Assembly (NCBI GenBank): GCA_034509925.1
Contig: CM067536.1
Location: 584,001 to 648,000 of the forward strand
Reading direction: 5' to 3'
DNA: 64,000 bases
Source of the DNA: Hirudinaria manillensis
Lineage: Eukaryota > Annelida > Clitellata > Hirudinida > Hirudinidae
How positions within the stretch are numbered: the first letter of the stretch is position 1; each line of letters starts with the position of its first letter. The position numbers and the translations under genes are program-made. Below the pieces are notes generated by a model, which saw nothing but the letters and a program-made list of their open reading frames with translations, was not told the DNA's origin and searched no databases. Below are positions 23,844 through 37,500 of the stretch, one piece after another.

Positions 23844-23957
23844 TTGTTTTTGTAAATATAGAGAAAAAGTAATGTACAGTTGACTTACCATAAAGTTGAG
23901 ACAATACTTTACATTATACTTTACATTTCTTTCATAAACCCAGAAGAGATTTCGGAG

Positions 23958-26900
23958 ATGAATTTTATTAGAAGATTGATTAGCCTTGTTGTTTGGCTCC
24001 CTCTAATCGAATGTTTGCCAACAGGTGAGAATTCAGGTGTTTGGGGCTTCCATAGGACTAGTAGGATGCTCCAAATCGGGACAGAAAGACGTTTTCATTT
24101 AAGACAAAATGCAAAATAATGATGTCTAAAATATTTTAAAATTGAGAAAATTGGTAATAAAAAATACAAAAAATATTTATGAAAGGTTGGTCGTGTTCGA
24201 TACTAGGCCTGTGTTGCCAGGGAATGGGGAAATGCGTTTTGCAAATGGGGACAGGTGTAGGATATGTCTTTGCATAACTCCAGGTCAAATAAAAGCAATC
24301 AAGAGATTTTTATATGTAAAATTTTTTGTTCCATAGATTTTTTAAAATAATTTTCAGTAAATTTCAATAATGTTTAGCTTATAATTTTCAGAGATACAGA
24401 AAGACAGATATGCAGTGAGGGAGAATGAAGCTTTTGAAATGGATTGCATTCATAAATCACAAAAAGTAACAAGAGTTAAATGGGAATATATCTCAACACG
24501 TGATGTGAGTGAGACAATCTATGACAGCCAACTTCCCAAAAACACTTTAAAAAGTGGATTCGAGGTCTCCTGTGAACCACATGAAACATTGATATCAAAA
24601 TGCAGTCTCAAATTGGTTCGAGCAAGAAAGGAAGATTCAGGAAAATATATTTGTTATGTTGGAGAAGATAGTGAAGCAAAGTTTGACTCTGATGCTTTGG
24701 AGATTGTCACTGAGATTGAGATGATTGTAAGAGGTATGTAACATTTGAAGTATCTTCATTTCACAATAAAGGTTGCTTAATATAAATTTTTTGTCAACCA
24801 AATTTTGCAATAGCTTTTATGTTCTAAAAATTTAAATAATACATTGTAGGACCCATTACTAAAACACAAGAAGTAAACATTGGTGATTCAGTTATTCTTC
24901 CGTGTGAACACAACATAAAAAATTTAACACGAGCAAGATGGAGCCATGTTTCAACAAAGGGTGTTATAACATACAGCTTGTTTCACTTGCCTTTAAAAGA
25001 TACTTTAAACAGGAATTACAAAGCTCTGTGTGAACCTCACGAACTTTTTTGTAATCTGAAAATACTTGAAGCAAATAAGGAAAGTGCAGGAAAATATATT
25101 TGCTTGGTTGGAGAATCACAAGAGTTTGAAGAGAAATATGGTTTGGATCCTATGACACATTTTATTGAAATAGAACTTGTTGTTGGAGGTAAGTGATTGT
25201 AAATATCAATTATTAAGTTTTATAAATTTACTAAATAAAATTTATAAACAGAATTGGAATGCAATGAAAATATGAAAAAAGACCTGACATTGATTGGAGA
25301 AAATGATTGCTATGGAATAGAAGCAGATGTTTTAAATTTGAAATGTTCTTTCAATTACTTTGGCAACATCAATTATAACCTTCTTCATATCAGATGGATT
25401 GAAAAATATAAATTTAATTCATTGGAAAAGAAATTAAATTCATCACCAATAAACCATGAAGTGAAAGATGAAACAAAAAAGATTTCAATTCAAACCAACT
25501 TATCTGTTGCTTATGAGATGCAAAACTCAATATTTCAATGTGTTTTGGATGATACTCAAGTCAAACCATGCCAGTTGCATGAGTTCAGAACTCAATGTGA
25601 GGAAAATTAATGCTACAATTACTTTTAATATTCATTATTTTCAATTCATTTAATATTTAATGTGATCCTTCTATTTAATTAATACTTCAGATATTAGAAA
25701 CACCACAATAAGACCACTTGCCATACATTCCAATGACCTCCACAACATGAAATGTTTGGCCAATAAGAGTGAAAATGTCCAATGTTCATATTATTGGGTT
25801 CATGAAATTGCAGGGGCCATGATTGAAACACCATATCCATCATTACCTGTTGAACATATGAATTCACCTGGTACTTATACCTGTATTGCTAAATGTCATA
25901 TTGGAAGCAATAAAGAGTGCATTATTAAAGCTATGGAGGTTGATGTTGTTCAAGGACTAAATATTTCAGGAATCATAGCTGGTCAGTGCTTAAGCATCCA
26001 TTTGCTCATTTATCATGGGCAAAATTCTTAGAATCAGGTCTCACCAAATCCTATCTAAGCTATTCAAATTGTTTTATTAAAGTCTCCTTCTTTTAAAAAG
26101 TAAATCAAAATTTATCGTTTTACTAAGTAAATCAACATAAGTAATATAAGTAATTTTGTAAAATACATGTTTCTAAACATTGTGCATAAACTAACCAAAA
26201 TTCAAATTAGTGGATGATGTAGTTTTAATAAAAGATTATGGGGTTGGAGTGGACAACCACAAGAAGGGATCAGTTTGACATGGCCTCGAGGGTCCTTGGT
26301 CTGCTCTTGAGGATTTCTACTGTAGTTATTTTTATTTGCATTAAAAATTCTGAATTAAAATGTGTTTACTTTTCAGGTTTAATGGGTGGATTGGTGATTG
26401 GGATTGGCACAGCCACAGTTTTTTTATATGTTATATATAGGAAATACGTGAAGTTAGTTGCTTATTAAATTGTTCTTCAATATAACTGTAGATTTTACGA
26501 AATTTTATGTTTTAAATGTAAATTAATGAATAAATTAATATGTTAACGTAAATCTGATAATTGTAATATTAAAAAATAATTTTGATGTTCATTTATTTTG
26601 ATTAAATTTACTAAAAAATTATTTGATTTAGTAGAATTCAGGGGAACATAAAAATTAAGTCATGGAAAGATCTGATTGGAAAAGGTGAAAACTAATTTTT
26701 AGTGGAATTTAGTGATTGATGTAATTTATTTAATGTTTATCATAAAAACATATTTCCGCTTCATTAATATTAATAATAATAATAATAATAATAATAAAAT
26801 ATTGACAGCTAAAGCTAACAATATTGCTAGTACTATAATAATAGCAACAATAATGGTAATAGTTAATTTCTAAGTTAATTGGAATTGTTATAAATATTAA

Positions 26901-29200
26901 TGGTCTGCTTTTGAACCAAAATTATCTAGTAATTTCACTTTTCACTCAAAATAAAATATTTAAAATTAAATATATGTATAATTAAAAGAGTGGGAACCAA
27001 TACTATATTACCTATCTGTAATACAGGATACTTTTAATACTGAAATACTATGAATGTAAAATTAAAATTATGCTTTATAAATATGGAATATGATATTGGA
27101 ACCCAAGCTTTTATTTTTAGTCCTAACAAATTTCTATTTTTGAGGGTAACATCTGAACAAAATTATTGCATTTTTAAGAAAAATTAAAAAAAAAATTATT
27201 TCTCTCTTTTTAAAAAATATGTCACAAAATTAAATTAAAACTTTCTTTGTAAACAATTAGAAATTTCTCTCTATATGCTAGATATGGAAAATGGATTAGA
27301 ATTAGCAGTTATTTAAGCCATTTTGTTTATTTTTTTCATCCATTGTCAGCATTATGACTAACTACGGCTTTTAAGGTTATAACAATTTATAATAGTCAAA
27401 TAAGTTTACTTATTGAAATCCAATAATGGCTTCATAAAAAGGAAAATGAATTAAAGAAACTAAAACAGGTCACAAGTTTATAAAAAATTTGCAAGATTTT
27501 ATTTAATTTTTGTAAGCTAATTATGTAAATTATCTCACAGTCTCTAGGTTGAAGAAGTGTTTAATATTTTTTGTGTAAGTAGTAGTCGCAGATTTATTTA
27601 GTTTAAAATTTAACGAAACATAAAATTTATGATAGATTCCTGTGTTGTCATCCAAGAAACATAAGTTTGCCAAATTTCAGCTCATTTGAAGGGCATGAAG
27701 TAATCGAAAAATTGGATTGAACGTCTATTGAAAGTCTAATAAAAGCATAACAAAAATTAAATTAATAATAAAAAAAATTAAGTAAAAAACTGTCATGATT
27801 CATGATAATTAATGATCAAACACATAAATATTAGTACTTTGAGCACAGCATATTCGAATCAGATGTTTTCAAAAGTGTGCGGCGAAAGCCAAACTGCACG
27901 AACTGTTTTCTGAAGTACAAATTAAGAACTAAGAAATTATTTATTATTCAAATTCTTTATCCTAAGTACGTAACGACTTTATCCCCCTATACATGTTACA
28001 ATAATTTTGATTCTGGCGGAGAATCGCAAAACAATATAATTTCAGAAATGGGGATGATTTTATTAACCTCGTTATTTATTTAGAAGGTAGCTCAAAGACT
28101 AAAAAGAATTTGCCTTATTCCTCAGTTTGTAAATTATTTTATATTATTTTCATTACTTTAGATGATGATGATAATGACGAGGAATTACTAAGGTTAAAAT
28201 TCTCTGGTTTTATTCTCTAATTTGACAACAATATTTACTTATTTATTTTAAAAAATATTTTAATAGAGAACAATTGAAGCAAAGTTCAAAGGAATATTTG
28301 AAGAAGATAGCCAGTGGTGATACTATTATCAAACATGATAATAGGATAACACATGATTTAAGTGAATATACTTATGATATTTTTAAACTTTAAATCATAA
28401 ATATTAATTTTTTGTTAACAATTTTTGAGTTCATGAATAACAATTTAAATCTTGAATAAAATACATAAAATCATTAAAATTTATTAAACTTTGAGCATTT
28501 TATCCTCAGTCAAATACTTGTTTGATGTAAGCTTAATTATATAAATAACATGTGACATATATAAAATAATATTTGTATTTAATTATTTAATAATTATTTA
28601 AGAGTTATAATAAATTATTAATTACGATCAGGTGAAAATGTTTGGAGAGTTGAAAAAACATGTTTTATATTATTAAATGTAAAGAAGATTTTGCATAAAG
28701 AAAGGTCAAGGCATCATGAAATCATGATTTATGAGTCGTAAGTTGAACATTTTATTAATTTTTATGGCACAAGAAATTGCATATCTGTTTTGGCAAATAT
28801 TTCTTTGATTAAATGTTGTTTTTATGATATATGTTATATATTATGATATGATATGATACGTTATTTATTAATTTGAATTAATTTATTATTAAACAATTCA
28901 TAAATTATAAGTTTGACATTTTTTTGCCATGATTTGTTCAAATTTTAGAATTCTTTTAAATTAAGAAAAGTTCGAATTTATTTTCACAATATATTTTTAA
29001 AAGCTCTTTTTACATAAAACCAGCACCAAAAATGGAGATGTGTTTCTGCTTGATGGAGCCATCTGGTCAACGGAATATGATGCATGGGATCTTAAGGCTT
29101 TAACTTCTACATCACTTATCAGTCATGAAGAACCAAATGATGTGAGTGAGATAAGCATTATCATCACATTTGATATTAATTGGATGTCACAGTAGATCAC

Positions 29201-29231
<31 letters not shown>

Positions 29232-32200
29232 TTCCTTATTCTTCTAGTGAAAATTGGCAATTTTGAAGTTGAGATCATTTGTACAAATAATATCAGTGGC
29301 ATACCCATGTGTCACAAGGCAGGGACAGTGGAGCATTTTAAGGGGGTAAAAATAAAGAAAAATTGAAACCAAAAAAATGAATTTCTAAAGTGGTAATGTG
29401 GCATTGTTATAGTGCTTACAGAAGTTCAACGTTATTGAAATTGATTGTTTACAAGATTAAAATCAGAGACTCCTTCTCTAAGATCAGATGTAGCTCAGTT
29501 CACAATTTAATTGGGCTTATTGCCCCTAGTTGTTAATACTTCACCCTTCCTGACTGTTCTATATTTCAATATGTCATTCAACCTTGCATATATGTTTAAA
29601 TTAAATATGAATGGGTACAGCTAACCATAATCAAGGTAACAGCTCAAACTAACCCTAACCCAATGGTATTGATTGACAGAGTTAAGTTCTATTTGCACTG
29701 GGAGTTATAATCTTTAAAGCAACTTCTGCAGTTTTGTTCATTTTCTCTCCCACTGGTAAACCAATGGTCAGGGCTCAAAGGGTAAAGCAAAGGCATGCAT
29801 GAGCACAAGCATTGAAAAAAGAAGAAATAAGACTATGACTTGAATCTACCATCTAAAATTAGGTCTTTGATTGTAGTCCCACATTAAGTAAACAGAAGAA
29901 AGGGGCAAAATATTATAAGATCATCATCACCATCATCATCATTATCATCATCAATAATGATTGCTTGAACACAGGTGTTGGTAATTGGAGGAGGTGATGG
30001 AGTAATTGTGAAGCATTTGTTGCAACACCCAAAAGTGAATTCCATAACAGTTTATGAAACTGATGAGGTCTGTTGATGTCTCCTTTTATGCAAAATCTAT
30101 TTAAATTAAATTTAAAAAGTGAATAAATAACACAATAAATAACTCTATTTAACAAACGTTTTTAAAATATTATTTTATTTTTGAATTACTTTTTATAAAC
30201 AGTTATTTTTTATGCCTTATAATAGCGAATCATAGCATTGTCTTGCAAATATTTCCCATTATTGGCCCATTGCTTGGATGACCCTAAGGTCAAAGTTCAC
30301 ATTGGAGATGGAAATGAGTTCATGAAAAAGCAAAAGAATGCTTTTGATGTCATCTTCATTCGTTCATCAACTGTTCAAGGTTGGAAATTTAAAGATTTTG
30401 ATGATGATATTGTGAGGTTGGTGATGTTTGCTGGTATTTAACCATCCAAATTTTTTGTTTGCAATTAAAATAGTTCATGTTTACGTTGCTTGTTGATCTT
30501 TGGATATGTTAATATTTCATGTTGATGACTGTAGCCATTTTTAAACAATTTAAATTTAATCAAAAGTCCCATTTAGATCAAAAATTGATCAACTACATAC
30601 TTAAACAATAAATAGAATAATTTGACAATGTTCTTGAAGTTATTAAGTATATTTAAATAAATAGTTGTTAAATACATTTAAAATTAATTCCACACAAAAT
30701 TGGTATTTTACAAAAATATGTTAAAATTTTTCCAATAGATTTTTATCAAATTCATTCTTTAACCTTAAAATATAAAAGTATTTCCTTGCAGTCCAAAATA
30801 TGTTTAATGTCTGTTTTCATTGATGTGAAATAACAAGGAATGTCTTGACAATTGTTTGTCTTGAAGTCCATCTAATACTAAGGCTTTAAGCCAAAGGCTG
30901 GACTGATGGCACAAAATTCTATTTTACAAATTGTATTGGAACTGCCTATTTCAGGAGATTATAAATTCTTAAATTATCAGGCATTTATCAATATTTTGAG
31001 TGCACCATGCATCCCTATGGGCACTTCTTACCCACTTCCCATTTGTAAGCACCTATCTGAGGATCCTTTCTGGCCAATCAGTTTGCACATGATACGTAAT
31101 GGCTCAATGCCATTAATGCATTAATGACACATGCAGCTACCAACCTGCATGCTAATATCAATAACTGTCAATATTCCTAACGCAATAATGGGAAAGTGTT
31201 GGTGTTATTTTGACACTTCTGTTTATGAAGTATTAATTAAATAAGATTAATTTATTAATTAATAACAACAATAAAATAAAATTTTATTGTTTTCAAATAA
31301 TTATTCACAGATATTTACTTTGATAAGGAATATTATGAATTTATTAAAAAGGCACTTAAAGATGGAGGAATTGTTTCTGTAACTAGTGAGTTGCATCATC
31401 TTTGAGAATTTATTATATTTATTATATTATTATATCTATTAACATTTATTTTAATTGTATATTGAAATTAAACATTTAATCAAATTAAACATAATTTTAA
31501 TTACTAAAGTATTCTTTCAGTCACTCGAAAAGAATTGGAAGATAATGATCCAGATGAGGTCATGGAAATAAAAGCAGTGGTTGACCAAATATTCCCTGTA
31601 GTTAATTATTTTTATTTCCCTTTTCGAGAGCATCCTGGTACTCTGATAAGATGTCTCATGTGTGGTCTCAATGATGTTGGTTCTGTTTAAAATCAAATTT
31701 AAATTTAAAATAAATAATAATTATTATTATAATTATTATTATTCATTACTACTTATATTATCATCATATTATCCTCATGTCATTCCTTGGTTTCCACAAA
31801 ATGTGTTTCAACATTGAAGTCCAGTAAAATATTCTTCATGCAAATGTTTTACTTTTTATGATTCTTCTAAAACCTTCACAATGACTTAGGGAACTGATTT
31901 CATGAATACGATTGAGTTGTTACGAGAAAAAAGATTTGAGCATTACAATCAAGGTAAGACCTTTCCCAGACATCAAAGAAGTTTTAATCATTTCAATCTA
32001 ACACAAGAATTTCATTTTCACATTCATAGTTGTACATTGGTTTATTAGCACATTTGATACAAGTAACTGCAAACCTGAATAAGTATGCGGGATGGTCAGA
32101 TAGTTGTGGTTATGACAACAGTCATTAAGCACTGTGTTCTTAACCTAACTCCATCCTTTAATGCTCTCAGATGCCCTCAGATAATATATGGCTGATTGAA

Positions 32201-32533
32201 TTGATGCCTTCATATCTTGCCAGGACAGATGACTTGCTCAAAAGTTCAGCTAATTGCAATTTCCAAATTTAAATGTCAATTGTGAATGTGAATATGCCAG
32301 GTTTATTCATTTAAACCAGTAATCATTCCCATGATTTCCATCATTTGATGTTTTAAAATTGACTTCTTGCCAAAATTAAGTTAAATTCTCTTCTACCAAA
32401 TATTAAATATTTGCTTGTAAGAAAACATTGGCAACATCAAAATCTCAAATCTATTTCATATTCTAAAACAGATGAATCTCATACATTAAGGAGGAGAAAG
32501 AAGCAGAGTGAAAGTACAGAAAATGAAGTTTAA
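23958..32533 (+). CDS. Gene A: Ig4-TM receptor fused to a cytoplasmic spermidine-synthase-like domain
   Basis: Eighteen exons: 23958-24024, 24392-24733, 24850-25188, 25252-25596, 25691-25981, 26377-26452, 26635-26684, 28084-28128, 28162-28192, 28267-28361, 28632-28737, 29024-29141, 29975-30067, 30226-30379, 31311-31385, 31521-31675, 31890-31953, 32472-32533. Total 2508 nt, 835 aa, no internal stop. Order: signal peptide MNFIRRLISLVVWLPLIEC; Ig1 ~23-136, Ig2 ~137-249, Ig3 ~250-364, Ig4 ~365-461 (one phase 1-1 exon each; DSGKYICYV and SAGKYICLV hallmarks); TM ~463-482 (GGLVIGIGTATVFLYVIY, then RKY); linker with acidic DDDNDEELL; synthase-like domain ~560-815; basic tail RRRKK. Predicted plasma-membrane protein with Ig domains outside and the synthase fold in the cytosol. 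Least certain edges: exon 8 donor and exon 14 donor (a downstream extension GWKFKDFDDD is open). Confidence 0.82.
28632..32533 (+). other. Aminopropyltransferase-like domain of gene A, catalytic residues replaced
   Basis: Residues ~561-835 follow spermidine synthase end to end: RVEKTCFILL...KERSRHHEIMIYE, DGAIWSTEYDAWDL, VLVIGGGDGVIVKHLL (GGGDG at 640-644), SITVYETDE (Glu663), VKVHIGDGNEFM (Asp694), AFDVIFIRSS, KEYYEFIKKALKDGGI, IFPVVNYFYFPFREHPG. In active enzymes the segment after beta-4 reads DSSDP with a catalytic Asp and a putrescine-binding Asp; here it is RSSTV (Arg712). The Tyr-Gln pair of the substrate pocket (DEFxYQ in enzymes) is DAWDLK. The Tyr of the later YPSG-type motif is His (EHPG). 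The glycine loop, the Glu contacting the ribose and the GDG Asp are kept. Reading: decarboxylated-SAM/MTA-like pocket plausible, aminopropyl transfer to putrescine unlikely. Confidence 0.8.
29203..29230. repeat. (CAT)n microsatellite in a gene A intron
   Basis: CATCATCATCACC-type triplet run; a similar run lies at 29921-29954 and in the equivalent intron of gene B near 44164-44190. Confidence 0.85.
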
Positions 32534-34565
32534 CATCAATTACAACATGAGATGGTGTCTACACTGCTATTAAAAGTACATCTTTGATAAATGATGATAT
32601 GTTTCAGTTTAACTTCTACTTATTATCATCATTTTCTTATCATTCTTGGAAGAACTTTTAAATCTGCAAGATTATCAATTTTATGGTTGTTATTTCAATG
32701 CACATTTGAAAGTAAATTAAGACATTAATCCACTAAATCTCCTGATTAATATGCAGGTCCAGCTAAAGCTAACATCGCTTGTAGTAATTTTTAATAAAAA
32801 AATATCTGAAACTGATTTAGAATTTGAATATTCAAATTTGTCGGGTTTATTTATAAGTGAATGATTTATGATTTTACTGATTTAATGATTTTCAAAATGT
32901 CAGTTTTTATAACATTTTTTGGTGACAAAGTCTTATAATTGTTTTATGCTTAATTAAAGATTTATATTTACAATGCGTGTCTTAGCTTTGCTCATTCAAA
33001 CATTTAGAGTACACAGATTTATATTTTAAAGTGGTATGTCCCAAAAAGTGACAGCGATAAGTAAGACACTAATAGATGAAAAACACAAAATTACAAATAA
33101 AAACTACTGTTGTATTTGTTTAAAATTTGTATTATTTATGTTTTTCTGTGAAATTTTACTAATTATTGTCCAAAGTGTGTACATGTCCGTATCACATTAT
33201 GACATACCCAACTGAGTAGTAGTTATACCATAATATAGGTATGGTTTGTGTTTAGTAACCATAACTCTATAATCAAAAGTCAACAACAATTTCTTTCTGA
33301 TGGATCATAATACTTGCTGTGCTATAAGCACATATTTAATAACTTCATGACTAAGCATTTTAATGTAAAAATCAATTAAATAATTTAAATTCAATGATCT
33401 GGTGAGTCCTGGTAATACTTGATTAAAGCTTATAATCAGTAAACATAAAAACCTTCTATATTTGGATTGAGACAGGAAATTCCAATCTATGGGTTCTGTG
33501 GCTATTTTTGATTTTTGCTCTCACGTGCATAAGAATGATGAGCCACCTGCACTGCAATGTGCAAAACACAATGAAACTTGTTGAAATAAAAAATAAACTA
33601 TTTATTTTAATTATAAATTTAAATAAACTGAATTCAATAAATATACTTTAACTTTCATTATCTTTGGATAACATATAAGAATATTAAATATAATAAGGTC
33701 AATTTAAAGTTTTTAAGCAAACTTTGAATAAATATTCACAAATTAAAATCCGAAATAAAATCTTTTCCCCTTTTAGATTATCCTCGTTGAAATTGCACAA
33801 CATTAAATTTGGCATCACAAATTTAGGCCTTATTAGTTTTAAAATTAAATAATTTTATATTGCAAATAATGACAACTTTTTAATTTATTTAATTTAAATT
33901 TATTGAAGTTGATTTTAATATTGGAAATTTTAACGTCTGAAGATGAAGCCACGCCTCCTTCTTAATAAACATATGTTGAATATTCAAAATCTAAATCATG
34001 GTTTTACCTTAAAACTTGCACCAAGCAACAAGGTTCTGCTGTTGAACAAAAACTGAATAATAAGTTTATAAACAAATAGTCTATAAATAGAGACAAAATT
34101 TTAAATAGGAAATGATCAACGACATTTAAAATAACTGATGAGGATATTTGGAATTTATTATGTTTAATATTATATTGAATGATTTACCTGCTCACTGAAA
34201 TTGGATTAAGCATAATTGGACGATTTAATTGTATTATTAAAAATTATAAAAAAAATATAATAATTTATATACAATATCATTTAAGCGAGTCATATACATA
34301 CAACTAACTGAGGTTTCTATGTTCAGTGGGAATTCCGATAGTAAGCAATAAGAGTTGTGGACCCTTGAACAATTTCTATCTAGTCATCGTAGACTTAATT
34401 TGTTACTAAAGTGTCTTGGTCGCATTTGATTAAAATATAAATAAGATCAGTGCAATCCCTTTACCAATATAGACTGTCGATATCTATGGTTGACAAACTG
34501 TGGTTAAGACAGTGTCGTGGTTCATATTTTAAATTTATGACATAAACCCAGAAGAAAAGTCAAAG
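32534..34565. other. Intergenic DNA between genes A and B (duplicated at 47376-49436)
   Basis: No additional gene. The whole spacer is repeated almost unchanged downstream of gene B, including the 5' flank with a TATA-like AAAATATAAATAAG near 34431 (changed in the downstream copy). It therefore contains the gene A 3' flank and the gene B promoter. Confidence 0.7.
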
Positions 34566-37500
34566 ATGATTTTTATTAGAAGAATGATTATCTTTTTTGT
34601 ATGGATCTCACTAATCAAGTGTTTGGATTTGCCAGCAGGTGAGACTTCAGATGTTTGGGGATTGCATTGGGTCCATCAAGCTGCTCTGAATTGAGCTAGC
34701 ATGGTGTTTAAATTTGAGATGGAAAATGCAAAATGTTAATATATTATTTATTTTAAAAATGTGGGAAATCGTTTAAAAAAAAAACGAGAAAAACTACCCT
34801 GAATAAGTGTATTTTCTATTTGGAGCATGATTTAACATTACACATAAATTTTATAATAAGATATATATTATTATTATCATATATTGTAAAAATTTAACAT
34901 AAGTTCAATTTTCAATAACTTTAATAATATTTAGTTAATAATTTTCAGGAGTTAAAAAAGACAGATATGTGGTGAGGGAGAATAGAGCTTTTGAAATTGA
35001 ATGCATTCATAATTTAGAAAAAGTATCAAGAGTTAAATGGGAATATATCTCAATAAATGATACACAGGAGACAATCTATGACAGTCAACAACCCAACAAT
35101 ACTTTTAAAAGTGGTTTTGAAGTCTCCTGTCAACCACATGAAACATTGATATCAACATGCAGTCTCAAATTGGTTCAAGCAAGAAAGGAAGATTCAGGAA
35201 AATATATTTGTTATGTTGAAAAAGAGATTGGCTCCATGCTGCAGCCTGTTACTGAGATTGAGCTGGTTATAAGAGGTACATAAAAGTTATATAAAGTTTC
35301 TTCATTGCATGGTGTGATAATAAAAGTTGCTTAATATCGAATGTTTTGTTTGCTGTGGTTGAATTTAATATAAATATGTCTAATAAGACATTATATTTTC
35401 AGAATTTAAATTATGCATTTTAGGCCCCATTCATTGGACAACAGTATTAAACATTGGTGATTCAGTTATTCTTCCATGTGAACACAACATAAAAAATTTA
35501 ACACGAGCAAGATGGAGCCATGTTTCAACAAAGGGTGTTATAACTTACAGCTTGTTTCACTTGCCATTAAATTACACATTAAACAAGAATTATAAAGCTC
35601 TGTGTGAACCTCATGAACTTTCTTGTAATCTGAAAATACTTGAAGCAAACAAGGAAAGTGCAGGAAAATATATTTGCTTGGTTGGAGAGTCACAAGAGTT
35701 TGAAGAGAAATATGGTTTGGATCATATGACACATTTTATTGAAATAGAACTGATTGTTGGGGGTGAGTGGTTACAAATGCAGTAATAAATGAACAGTATT
35801 GTGTAATATTTAAATACCTTATATTTGTTTATAGAATTGGAATGCAATGAAAATACAAATAAAGACCTGACATTGATTGGAGAAAATGATTGCTATGGAA
35901 TAGAAGCAGATGTTTTAAATCTGAAATGTTCTTTCAATTACTTTGGCAACATCAATTATAACCTTCTTCATCTCAGATGGATTGAAAAATATAAATTTAA
36001 TTCATTGGAAAAGAAATTAAATTCATCACCAATAAACCATGAAGTGAAAGATGAAACAAAAAAGATTTCAATTCAAACCAACTTATCTGTTGCTTATGAG
36101 ATGCAAAACTCAATATTTCAATGTGTTTTGGATGATACTCAAGTCAAACCATGCCAGTTGCATGAGTTCAGAACTCAATGTGAGGAAAATTAATATACTT
36201 TTAATATTCAATATTTTGATTTTATTCAATAATTCCTGCAATCCTTCCATTTAATTACTTATTCAGATATTAAAAACACCACAGAAAGATCTCCACCCAT
36301 GCATTCCAATGACCTCCACAACATGAAATGTTTGGCCAACAAGAGTGCAAATGTCCAATGTTCATATTATTGGGTTCATCAAATTGCAGGAGCCATGGTT
36401 GAAAATCCTTATGCAATCTTACCTGTTGAACATATGAACTCACCTGGTATTTACACCTGCATTGCCAAGTGTCGTCTTGGAAACAATAAAGAGTGCATTA
36501 TTGAAGCTATGGAGGTTGAAATTGTTCATGGACCAAATATTTCAGGAATCATAGCTGGTCAGTGTTTAATTGTTTTCCACTTGCTCACTTATCACCAGCA
36601 CAATTTTTAGAAACAAGTCTCATCAGATCCTATCAAAGCTTAGTCAAATCTTCTGTCAAGGTCTCCTTCTTTTCAAATTAAATCAAACTTTGATGCATTA
36701 ATTAAATCAGCATCAGATAAGTATATTGTGAGATATTTGTTTTAGAAACAAATATCTCACAATATACTTATCTGATGATCTAAACATTGTATTTTTACAA
36801 ATTTAACTTAGCCAACTAACTAAAATTAAAAACCACTTAACTGTCACTAAAACTCAACATTTTTTACAGTTAAGGTCTCGTTCTTCTCAAATTAAATCAT
36901 ACTTTAAAATGATAAGTTGTGATGTAATTTGCAAAAAGTTGGTAATTAACACAAGCTAAGTTTAAATAATGTGTTCATTATTAATAATTTAAAAGTTATT
37001 CTATTAATTTACAATATACAGTAGAAGTCCTCAAGAAATTGATCCTAAAATCCTATATAATTTTACATGGTATAGAATCATTTTGCTATTTAAATAATGC
37101 TTAAATATTTATGAAGAGAGGACACTCCAAATATACAAAAAGCAAGAAGGAATTTGGGAATGTAGTCCTACAGAGTGGGCAATATTGAATAATTTTTTTA
37201 TAAAGTAAAAGCTCAATAAAATAAATTTGAAAGTGAATATAGTCAAATCTTGCTACTATGCCACTCTGCTACTATGTCACCCTCTACCTATTATGCCACT
37301 TTTGCCCGGTCTCGACAAAATTCACTATAAAATAATAAAGGAGATGCAGCAGCCAACGATTATGTGGACTGAGCTGATGGGTAACTTGAGAAAATAAAAT
37401 CGTTTTTATTTGATAAAATAATTCCATTTTTACAAACCCTCGCTACTATGCCACTTTTGCTCAGTCCCGAAGGGTGGCTTAGTAGCGAGACTTGACTCTA

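Noticed and set aside
28632..32533. A free-standing spermidine synthase gene downstream of an Ig receptor gene
   Set aside because: No start codon or first exon of its own; the first synthase exon is entered in phase 1 from a linker exon, and the same linkage is seen in B and C. Transcript data could still overturn this.
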